Shown one piece after another: positions 6,463-12,631 of a stretch of DNA of 12,715 bases. This DNA is from an uncultured Clostridia bacterium. Its GTDB lineage: Bacteria > Bacillota > Clostridia > TANB77 > CAG-508. The stretch spans positions 1-12,715 of the forward strand of contig CANQMY010000018.1 of the NCBI GenBank assembly GCA_947625075.1. Direction: 5' to 3'. The position numbers and the translations under genes were made by a program. The notes under the pieces are model-generated. The model saw only the letters and a program-made list of their open reading frames with translations, did no database searches and was not told the DNA's origin. Position 1 is the stretch's first letter. The number at the start of each line of letters is the position of its first letter.

Positions 6463-7962
6463 TTATGCCTTATGTCCTCCGATTTGTGAATTTCTTTCCT
6501 TCATAGTACCATCTTTTTCAAGATTCATGCCTTTTAAAATTGCATTCTTTCCATATTTTTTCTTAATATCTAAAATAGCATGTTGCAAATTATTTTCTCT
6601 TTTTCGCTCATTATTCTTTTCAATTTTTTCTTGTTCCTGCTTATTGTAATCCACAAATAAACTCATTTGTTGATCTTGTTTTGACTCTTCAATTTCATTT
6701 TCATTAATAACATTACTAGCTACAACGTATATTTTTCTAACTAAAAGATTTTTGTTCATAATTCTTTCATAAAGTTCTTGTATTGCTTCCATTATTATTT
6801 TAGTTGATGAAGTTCTTTCCTTTAGGTTTATCGTTCCATGTGCATGTTTTGGTATATTTCTACCATATCTATCTGTTGTAATTTCTCCATTGTATGATTT
6901 TTTTATTTCAGAATTAATTAAATTTTCAACATCATATTCCATTGTTAGCACAAGCTGATTTGTTATAAAATGTTTTTCTACTAAATCTAATACTAATGAA
7001 TCTGTCATTTCTTTCACAATCAATTTTGCTTGCTCATAATTGTACGGAGCTGATAAAACTTGACCTAAACTAATGCTATTAGTAGTAGGTTTGAATTCCT
7101 TTACATCTTTCATTGTGCAAGGTTCATATCCCCAAGCATGGTCAATTAAAAATTCTGCATTTATTCCAAATAATTTATATAGCAATTCTTCATTATTAAC
7201 CGAACATCTTGCAACATCTCCCATGGTGAATATATTTTTTGCCTCTAATCTTTTTGCATATCCTTTTCCTACTCTCCAAAAATCAGTAATTGGTCTATGA
7301 TTCCATAATAATTTTCTATATTGCATCTCATCTAATTCTGCTATTCTCACACCATTTTTATCTGGCTTAATATGTTTTGCACCAATATCCAATGCAATTT
7401 TTGCAAGATACATATTTGTTCCAATTCCACCAGTTGCGGTTACCCCTGTTGTTTTAAAAACATCATATATCATTGTTGTAACCATCTGTCTCGGCGTCAT
7501 TTTAGCTGTTTTTAAATAATCTGTAATATCTATAAAGACTTCATCAATTGAGTATGGATATATATCTTCAGGTGCAACATATTTTAAATAAATATTATAA
7601 ATTAATGTACTGTACTCCATATATTTTGCCATTCTTGGCTTAGCAATAATGTAATCCAATTTTAAATTAAAATTATTTTTCAATTCAATATCATCATAAG
7701 ATTCCCCTTCAAATTGATGATTTTTTGCTCTTATCTTTCTTTCATAATTTATTTCATTTACTTTTTGAACTACTTCAAATAATCTTGCTCTACCAGGTAT
7801 CCCATATGCTTTTAAAGAAGGTGTAACTGCAAGACATATTGTTTTTTCAGTTCTTGATTTATCTGCAACAACTAAGTTTGTTTTTAGAGGATCTAGTCCT
7901 CTTTCTCTACATTCTACAGAGGCATAAAAACTCTTTAAGTCTATACAACAATATATACTCAC
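6463..7962 (-). CDS. Y-family (UvrX/YqjW-like) translesion DNA polymerase
   Basis: An error-prone DNA polymerase of 499 residues that copies past damaged bases. The start is the GTG at 7962: AGGAGG lies eight bases before it, whereas the upstream in-frame GTG at 7971 overlaps that site. The protein begins MSIYCCIDLKSFYASVECRE, holding the first catalytic Asp and the steric-gate region. SIDEVFIDITDYL (about 138-150) supplies the Asp-Glu catalytic pair. GGIGTNMYLAKIALD and the HRPITDFWRVGKGYAKRLE helix-hairpin-helix region follow. QMSLF (about 432-436) matches the QL[SD]LF beta-clamp-binding motif. The tail ends ERNSQIGGHKA, a signature of the Gram-positive UvrX/YqjW group. It heads an operon with the yolD-like gene. 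Bacillus homologues are in the SOS regulon; here the promoter is overlapped by an inverted repeat that does not match the standard LexA box. Confidence 0.93.
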   Translation of the reverse strand: MSIYCCIDLKSFYASVECRERGLDPLKTNLVVADKSRTEKTICLAVTPSLKAYGIPGRARLFEVVQKVNEINYERKIRAKNHQFEGESYDDIELKNNFNLKLDYIIAKPRMAKYMEYSTLIYNIYLKYVAPEDIYPYSIDEVFIDITDYLKTAKMTPRQMVTTMIYDVFKTTGVTATGGIGTNMYLAKIALDIGAKHIKPDKNGVRIAELDEMQYRKLLWNHRPITDFWRVGKGYAKRLEAKNIFTMGDVARCSVNNEELLYKLFGINAEFLIDHAWGYEPCTMKDVKEFKPTTNSISLGQVLSAPYNYEQAKLIVKEMTDSLVLDLVEKHFITNQLVLTMEYDVENLINSEIKKSYNGEITTDRYGRNIPKHAHGTINLKERTSSTKIIMEAIQELYERIMNKNLLVRKIYVVASNVINENEIEESKQDQQMSLFVDYNKQEQEKIEKNNERKRENNLQHAILDIKKKYGKNAILKGMNLEKDGTMKERNSQIGGHKA

Positions 7963-7988
7963 ACTAATCACCTCCTAATTTCTAGTTT

Positions 7989-8027
7989 ATTATATCATCT
8001 TTATTTTGTAAAAACAAGTGTTTGTTT
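7989..8027 (-). promoter_or_regulatory. Polymerase promoter overlapped by an inverted-repeat operator
   Basis: On the minus strand TTGTTT (8012-8017) and a perfect TATAAT (7989-7994) are separated by exactly 17 bases, and AGGAGG and the GTG start follow. The -35 hexamer is itself one arm of a perfect inverted repeat, AAACAA-4-TTGTTT (8012-8027), so a repressor bound there would block the promoter. The repeat has the spacing of a LexA site, but the flanking bases are A and T where the Bacillus box GAACnnnnGTTC has C and G. Confidence 0.65.
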
Positions 8028-8060
8028 ATAAATAATTATTTAGAAATTACATTTGCCATA

Positions 8061-8086
8061 ATTAAAGACAGATTTTTCAATCTGCC
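8061..8086 (-). terminator. Probable terminator behind the LolA-like gene
   Basis: GGCAGATT and AATCTGTC (8067-8086, minus strand) form an 8-bp stem with one G-U pair and a GAAA tetraloop, followed by TTTAAT. It lies about 40 bases past the stop codon of the frame-corrected upstream gene (8123) and before the polymerase promoter. The U-tract is weak. Confidence 0.45.
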
Positions 8087-8171
8087 TTACTTCTTTTTTC
8101 GCTCTTTATTCATATAATGTTTTTAAATCCTTACGTAATTTTCTATGTTTGGTTCATCAAAAATTTCTTCT

Positions 8172-8780
8172 TTAACATTTCCGGAATTCATAAGTTTTAT
8201 TGGTTGTTTGAGATTCCTCTATACTCTTAATAAGTAAACCGTTCTCTTTATTTACATAAATTTTTGAATTTTTAGGTAAAGATGTTAATGAATTAAAATT
8301 TTCAATAGCATAACAATCATTTCCATCAACATTCTCCGATTTTATATTAGCCAAAAAACAATTACAAAAAGTATTCCAACTATTATAACTCTCTAAATGA
8401 TTATATAAATTAACATTTATATCCATTCCACTATTTATTTTTGCAACCTTTTGTTGTTCTGTTTCAAAATAAGTATTTACTGAATTTCCATTATCATACA
8501 TCAAAGTTGTTGCTAAGCCATTATTTTCCATTTTTTGAATTTTTACCATTTGCTTATTATCTTTTTTATAATATTCCATAATTACTTTATTTTGTTCATT
8601 ATCTATTATTGTAGTTTTAGTATAATAATTAGTAGATTTTGAATACTCTGATAACTCATTTTGTAATTTTGAAATAATAATAAACTTTCTTATTGTATTA
8701 ATTAAAATACAAAGAATGATTACTGATACTATAATTATTAATATTTTTAATAATTTTGTGGTTTTAGTATTTTTTTTCAT
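8172..8780 (-). CDS. Membrane-anchored extracytoplasmic protein, LolA-like, frameshifted near 3' end
   Basis: A 202-residue protein starting at ATG 8780, chosen because AAAGGAGG lies seven bases upstream; the frame is open earlier but without a site. MKKNTKTTK and a hydrophobic helix (about 10-30) form a signal anchor; the rest should lie outside the membrane. The body alternates short strands of the type VIMEYYKKDNKQMVKI, LMYDNGNSVNTYFE and SKIYVNKENGLLIKS, resembling LolA/RseB-fold lipid- or peptide-binding proteins; I infer this from pattern only. The frame ends TYEFRKC-stop at 8172. Skipping one C (at 8183) continues it as TYEF-GNVKEEIFDEPNIENYVRI to a TAA at 8123, which looks like the natural C terminus, with an EPDI-like motif seen in related proteins. 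So the last 19 residues appear displaced by a +1 insertion. Function unknown. Confidence 0.7.
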   Translation of the reverse strand: MKKNTKTTKLLKILIIIVSVIILCILINTIRKFIIISKLQNELSEYSKSTNYYTKTTIIDNEQNKVIMEYYKKDNKQMVKIQKMENNGLATTLMYDNGNSVNTYFETEQQKVAKINSGMDINVNLYNHLESYNSWNTFCNCFLANIKSENVDGNDCYAIENFNSLTSLPKNSKIYVNKENGLLIKSIEESQTTNKTYEFRKC

Positions 8781-8808
8781 TACCAATCCTCCTTTAAACT
8801 TTTTATTT

Positions 8809-8842
8809 ATATTATCATAAAAGTAAATCACTAGCAACTAGT
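8809..8842 (-). promoter_or_regulatory. Promoter of the LolA-like gene, with short palindrome at -35
   Basis: On the minus strand TTGCTA (8832-8837) and TAATAT (8809-8814) are 17 bases apart, about 29 bases before the ATG at 8780. The -35 region lies inside the palindrome ACTAG-CAA-CTAGT (8830-8842), a possible small operator. Confidence 0.45.
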
Positions 8843-8925
8843 TTTTTGTCTTTTTTTCGTCTATTTCATAACTAATTACTATAAATTTAATTTTAACTAT
8901 TTAAATAATTCTAAAATAATGATAA

Positions 8926-8931
8926 TATAAT
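8926..8931 (+). promoter_or_regulatory. -10 element of the restriction-endonuclease gene
   Basis: A perfect TATAAT lies about 31 bases upstream of the plus-strand ATG at 8963. No convincing -35 hexamer is seen at 16-18 bases; the region is almost only A and T. A weak or activator-dependent promoter is possible. Confidence 0.35.
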
Positions 8932-8962
8932 TTTGTACTTTTTAGCGAAAGGAGGAACTTCC

Positions 8963-9667
8963 ATGGACATAAATGATTTTGAAAATATGATGAAAGATGA
9001 TATTAAAAAAGTCTTTGAAAAAATTCTATCGATTCATAATTACATATTGCCAATTAGCTCTCGCTCAAGAAGTGGCGCTGAAATTAGTGATTATTTAGAA
9101 GATTATTTTGTAAAACTACTAGCTGAAAATAATCATCCTAGAATCTATAATGCAGATTCAGCTCCAAAAGGGAAAACCAAAAATCCTTTTGATTTTAGGT
9201 TTTATTACAAATATGATTCAGATAACTTTCATTTCGACGATGTAATATGGGGCGATATAAAAGCTAGTAAATTCAGCTATAATGATAGTAATCCTGATTT
9301 AGGTACCCCAACGAAAGTTATTAAATTTATGCTAGACGGTCATTTTTACCTAATGTTTGTATTTTTTGAATATGTATCAACAGATGATAACAAAACAAAA
9401 TTCATACCATTTAACAATAATGATTATGTAAAAGTTGTTTTCTTAAAAGATATTCATCATAGTGTGAGAATAAATCCCAAACCACAATTTCAAGTTAACA
9501 TTCACGAGCCAGAAGAGTACAGAACTAAAGAGGAATTTCTTGATTTATTTTTACAAAAATATAAAGAATCAAACAATAGAATCATCAGAAAAGCAATAAA
9601 GAAAAATGAAGAACTTGATTCTATATTCAATAAAATAAAAGAAATTCAACTCATAAAAAAGCAATGA
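8963..9667 (+). CDS. Predicted type II restriction endonuclease, PD-(D/E)XK
   Basis: The only plus-strand gene, 234 residues. The ATG at 8963 follows AAAGGAGG by seven bases; an upstream in-frame TTG has no site. I do not recognise a named enzyme, but the nuclease pattern is clear: SRSRSGAEISDYLEDYF (about 33-49) with a conserved-looking Glu at 40, then KNPFDFRF with Asp77, then VIWGDIKASKF with Asp98-x-Lys100. P-F-D, 20 residues, D-I-K fits the PD-(D/E)XK core: a helix carrying Glu, then two strands carrying the metal-binding acids and the Lys. The C-terminal 60 residues are charged and helical. It converges tail to tail with an N6-adenine methyltransferase with one base between the stop codons, the usual company of a type II system. 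The restriction role is inferred from motif plus partner; the recognition site cannot be read from sequence. Confidence 0.75.
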   Translation: MDINDFENMMKDDIKKVFEKILSIHNYILPISSRSRSGAEISDYLEDYFVKLLAENNHPRIYNADSAPKGKTKNPFDFRFYYKYDSDNFHFDDVIWGDIKASKFSYNDSNPDLGTPTKVIKFMLDGHFYLMFVFFEYVSTDDNKTKFIPFNNNDYVKVVFLKDIHHSVRINPKPQFQVNIHEPEEYRTKEEFLDLFLQKYKESNNRIIRKAIKKNEELDSIFNKIKEIQLIKKQ

Positions 9668-9685
9668 TTTAACTCATTGCTTTTT
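9656..9685. terminator. Bidirectional terminator overlapping both R-M stop codons
   Basis: AAAAAGCAATGA (9656-9667) and TCATTGCTTTTT (9674-9685) form a perfect 12-bp stem with a six-base loop, giving an A-tract before and a T-tract after on either strand. The endonuclease stop TGA (9665-9667) is in the left arm; the methyltransferase stop (9669-9671) is in the loop. The arms also encode the last residues of both proteins. Confidence 0.85.
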
Positions 9686-11540
9686 CAATGTATTTTTCTT
9701 GTTCCTCTGAAATTCCATATATTTTATATACTAATTTATTTAATTCACTATATTTATTCTTAGTAAATCTTTCTTGTAATTTATCTGATAATTCTATAAC
9801 CTTATTAAAATCATCATCACTTGCTATGGCTATTGGAATTCTCTTTAAATCTGAAATCTTTATTTGTGGAGTTTTTCCATCTCCAACTCTTATAACATTA
9901 GTAGATAAAGCAAAATATGATACTAATTCGCTATTCAATATTCCATTTGTATATTTAAGTTTTTTTATTGAATCTTCATCATTACTTTTTAAACTTAAAA
10001 TATATAAACTATTATTTGCTGCATAATTTTTATCAGTATATGTAGATATGATTTCGCTTGCACTTTGCCTTATAAATATTTTAGGTGATTTATAGCATTC
10101 TTTATCTCCTAAAGTTATTCTTTTTTTGTTTTTTACCCCTAAAGCTTCTAATTGAATTTTAAATTCATCTGAAATCTTCAGTTGCAAGTCATAATTATAT
10201 TCAATATACCTGAAAGGACTAGGTTTTGAAAATTTATATTTAATTCCTTTAGAACCTTCTAGATAAGGAAATATTTCGTTATTAGTTTTCTTATCTTTTT
10301 CTACAATAAAATCATCTGTTCTACCTGTTAATGCACAACACGTTCTTAATGCCTTTCCTGGAAAATAATTATCAAGTTTTTTATTTTTTTCCATTGTATC
10401 TATAATTTCTTTTTTCATTCCATCTAGAGGCAGTAAATAATTATATTTTTTATCTTTTCTATTCCAAATTTCTTGATTAAAAAACTTAGTTTCTTTTGTT
10501 GAATAATTAAAATATCTAACATTATCTTTAATATTTGATTTTTTATTAAGTACTGTTAAAATAATTTGATTACTTGCAACATTTTCAAATCCATTTACAT
10601 TTGTTGTTAACGCTTCGATAGTATAATTATCTAATAAATATTTTCTCATATCTATATAAGCATCTTCAAAAAAAGATATATCTAATATAAAAGATAACTT
10701 TCCATTTGTTTTCAATAAGTCTAACGAATTTTCAATAAAGAACATAGATAAATTGAACTTATTATTTTTCTTTTTATCAATAACAAACTTAAATTTATTA
10801 TAACATGCTCTTTTCTCCTCTGTCATATTTCTACTTCTTCTACCATACAAAGTAACAAATGGTGGATTTCCTACAATAATGTCATATTTATTTTTTATAT
10901 TTTTCTCACAAAAATCATAATTATATATTTTTAATTTTGGAAGTTTAAAATTATTATTTTTTATGTATATTGCTTTTATATCTTTTATTAAAGCACAAAG
11001 AATATTAACTTCTGTAATCTTACAAGCCATACTATCAATATCATTTGCTTCAATATTATCAAAGATTTTTTTTAATAATATTGCTTTATTAGTTTCTTTA
11101 CTATTTCTTTTTATTTTATTGATAATTTCTATTAAAAATACCCCAGAGCCACAAGAAGGTTCAAGAATACGTGTATTTTCATCTATTTTTATATTATTAA
11201 TAATATAATCTATAATTTCATTAGAACGTGTATAAAAACTTCCAGCATCTTTTTTATCTTTTAATGACATTGTATTTTCGTATAAATATCCAATCATATC
11301 ATTTTCATTTGTTTTAGAAAAATAATTTATTATAGATATTGCTTCTTCACTATCATAATTATAATCTATTTTTTCAAAAATATATGGATACACGCTTCTT
11401 AAAATATCGTCCCCATTAGATTCTTTTGTTCTTATTTTAGATATTAAAAAGCAATTTATTAAAATACTGAATATTGTTTTTAATGAATATTGTTTTTTTA
11501 ATTTATTTATAAAATTTAAAATATTTTCATTATTCATCAT
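9669..11540 (-). CDS. N6-adenine DNA methyltransferase (Eco57I/TaqI type)
   Basis: A 623-residue methyltransferase that transfers a methyl group from S-adenosylmethionine to adenine N6. Numbered from the upstream ATG at 11546: motif X-like AGSFYTRSNEIIDYI (101-115), motif I RILEPSCGSGVFLIEI (126-141) binding the cofactor, IYNYDFC (207-213), and motif IV NPPF (227-230) in DIIVGNPPFVTLYGRRSR, the gamma/N6A catalytic signature. The C-terminal 250 residues hold a TaqI-like target-recognition region: IFIRQSASEI, NNSLYIL, LNSELVSYF and KTPQIKISDLKRIPI. Length and order fit Eco57I-type enzymes, which can be solitary or paired. Here it faces the plus-strand nuclease and should protect against it. ATGs lie at 11546, 11540 and 11537; AAAGGA at 11551-11556 is best spaced (10 bases) for 11540. 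It has its own promoter with an internal palindrome. Confidence 0.92.
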   Translation of the reverse strand: MMNNENILNFINKLKKQYSLKTIFSILINCFLISKIRTKESNGDDILRSVYPYIFEKIDYNYDSEEAISIINYFSKTNENDMIGYLYENTMSLKDKKDAGSFYTRSNEIIDYIINNIKIDENTRILEPSCGSGVFLIEIINKIKRNSKETNKAILLKKIFDNIEANDIDSMACKITEVNILCALIKDIKAIYIKNNNFKLPKLKIYNYDFCEKNIKNKYDIIVGNPPFVTLYGRRSRNMTEEKRACYNKFKFVIDKKKNNKFNLSMFFIENSLDLLKTNGKLSFILDISFFEDAYIDMRKYLLDNYTIEALTTNVNGFENVASNQIILTVLNKKSNIKDNVRYFNYSTKETKFFNQEIWNRKDKKYNYLLPLDGMKKEIIDTMEKNKKLDNYFPGKALRTCCALTGRTDDFIVEKDKKTNNEIFPYLEGSKGIKYKFSKPSPFRYIEYNYDLQLKISDEFKIQLEALGVKNKKRITLGDKECYKSPKIFIRQSASEIISTYTDKNYAANNSLYILSLKSNDEDSIKKLKYTNGILNSELVSYFALSTNVIRVGDGKTPQIKISDLKRIPIAIASDDDFNKVIELSDKLQERFTKNKYSELNKLVYKIYGISEEQEKYIEKAMS

Positions 11541-11566
11541 TAGCATTTATTCCTTTCGCTTCCTAT

Positions 11567-11595
11567 TTTATATCATAAAATTATTTTATTAACAA
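11567..11595 (-). promoter_or_regulatory. Methyltransferase promoter with palindrome between -35 and -10
   Basis: On the minus strand TTGTTA (11590-11595) and TATAAA (11567-11572) are 17 bases apart, about 27 bases before the chosen start. The spacer contains ATAAAAT-1-ATTTTAT (11575-11589), a perfect 15-base palindrome where a regulator, or the methyltransferase itself, could bind. In such A/T-rich DNA chance palindromes are common. Confidence 0.5.
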
Positions 11596-11739
11596 CCTTC
11601 TTTTAAATTTTTATAAAATTTCCGAAAATATTCGCTATTTGCAGAAAATAAATTTACAAAAATATAAATAATGAATTTCATGATTTAGAGAATCTTCATA
11701 ATTGCATTAAAAAATAGAAAAATAAATTTGCAAGTTTTC

Positions 11740-12254
11740 TCATTCATTTTCTTCATTATTTTCTTCACTCTCTTCATTTTGTAATAGGTTTGGCTTTATA
11801 TCATAACCATAAGACAATGTATTTTGTAGTTGTTGCTGAAACTGCATTTCTGTAGAAAACATATTACTAAACTGTTTAAAGTAATTTAAGCTCTTGAAAC
11901 TATCTTCTATAGGTTCTCTATATCATCATTTCTTGTATGAACAAAAAACCAAGCTCTTTGATTATTAAGAATTGGTATTCCAGAAAAATCTGTTTGTACA
12001 TCAGAAATTAAGTTAAATTTTTCTTTAATTTTAGATATTATTTTTATTCTATTATCATTTGTAATTCCTTTATTAAAGGTAACCTATAATAGTAAATGGA
12101 TCCACATTGTTTAATTCTTCACCTTTATATTCTAATGGATACTTTAAGTTTATCTCTTCATATACATTTTTTAGTTTATTAATTAACTCTGTTCTATTAT
12201 TTTTATATTCTATAAGTTTATTTGAAAGCTCTTGATAAATATTAGTCCAATCAT
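11740..12254 (-). pseudogene. Frameshifted remnant resembling the N terminus of McrB-type ATPase
   Basis: Three consecutive minus-strand frames read as one protein once indels are removed. Part 1 (12255-12076): YDWTNIYQELSNKLIEYK, NNRTELINKLKNVYEEINLK, ELNNVDPFTIIGY. Part 2 (12077-11910): FNKGITNDNRIKIISKIKEK, FSGIPILNNQRAWFF, NDDIENL. Part 3 (11907-11740): EDSFKSLNYFKQFSNMF and an acidic Glu/Asn-rich tail. The order kLxEYKNNRxxLIxKI, DPFTxxGxFNKGIT, dFxGIPxLNNxxawFF, DDIxNL is one I know from the N-terminal region of Firmicute McrB-like restriction ATPases. No AAA+ domain or McrC is in the window. AAGGAG (12259-12264) precedes an ATG at 12254, but one base is missing straight after it; one C is extra at 12078, and one base is missing near 11908. 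Part 3 does not resemble McrB and may be foreign. It lies behind the winged-helix fragment and upstream of the methyltransferase. It is dead unless the indels are sequencing errors. Confidence 0.55.
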
Positions 12255-12272
12255 ATTTCTCCTTTTATTATT

Positions 12273-12470
12273 CTATTTCAATTTATATACTATATTTTTT
12301 GAAAGTCCTATCTTTTCTATAATTTCTCTTTCTAACATTTCATTTAAAATATTAATTGTAGCACTTTTTCCTAAATTTAATATTTTTTCAAAGCTTTCTT
12401 TTGTACCTTGAATATTTTGCTTTAGATATTTTATAATTAACATATATTCAGTTTTTAAATTTTTTATCAA
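12273..12470 (-). pseudogene. Winged-helix fragment, probably the C terminus of a larger protein
   Basis: A 65-codon frame reading from a TTG with no ribosome binding site; the frame is open to about 12505. It encodes a winged helix: TEYMLIIKYLKQNIQ, GTKESFEKILNLGKSATINI and LNEMLEREIIEKIGLSKN, ending VYKLK. The recognition-helix pattern KSATINILNEMLEREIIEKIG with a short wing at the very end is typical of C-terminal HTH domains of Schlafen/AlbA_2-type ATP-binding regulators, but also fits a tiny stand-alone regulator. The absence of a start signal favours a fragment. A promoter lies just upstream at 12510-12537, and the McrB-like remnant follows 19 bases behind the TAG stop, so both were probably one transcript. 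Confidence 0.5.
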
Positions 12471-12509
12471 TACTTTTTGACCATATTCGTTTCTTTTCGT
12501 CCAAATTTA

Positions 12510-12537
12510 ATTATATTACACATTTATAGTGAAACAA
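12510..12537 (-). promoter_or_regulatory. Promoter upstream of the winged-helix fragment
   Basis: On the minus strand TTGTTT (12532-12537) and a perfect TATAAT (12510-12515) are 16 bases apart. The -35 abuts the terminator stem of the preceding gene. It would drive the winged-helix and McrB-like remnants. Confidence 0.55.
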
Positions 12538-12563
12538 AAATCGTTGATATTTCAACGATTTTT
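12536..12563. terminator. Perfect bidirectional terminator
   Basis: AAAAATCGTTGA (12536-12547) and TCAACGATTTTT (12552-12563) form a perfect 12-bp stem with a four-base loop and T-tracts on both strands. It lies about 70 bases past the stop of the partial minus-strand gene at the window edge and probably ends that transcript. Confidence 0.82.
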
Positions 12564-12631
12564 AAATTTTATTTTTGTTTTCTTTCGTCCATAAATTATA
12601 TTAATTATAAACAACCACTTGCTTTATTCTA

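Larger units (their letters stand above)
12490..12603. repeat. Two imperfect direct copies flanking a terminator
   Basis: Copies at 12490-12518 and 12579-12603 share TTTCTTT(T)CGTCCA, then AAATT and TTATATTA, differing by small indels. On the minus strand each reads a TATAAT-type -10, then a short A/T run, then GGACGAAA-rich sequence. Both could begin a peptide of the type (M/L)DE(R/K)K before stopping. They look like a duplicated promoter-leader. A weaker TTTTCGTCTA match sits near 8854. Confidence 0.4.

Noticed and set aside
8012..8027. Canonical LexA/DinR box at the polymerase promoter
   Set aside because: The spacing fits but the half-sites are AAACAA/TTGTTT, not GAAC/GTTC; reported only as an unidentified operator.
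9688..11208. Plus-strand frames at 9688-10026 and 10963-11208
   Set aside because: Both are hydrophobic shadows opposite the methyltransferase coding strand and lack start signals.
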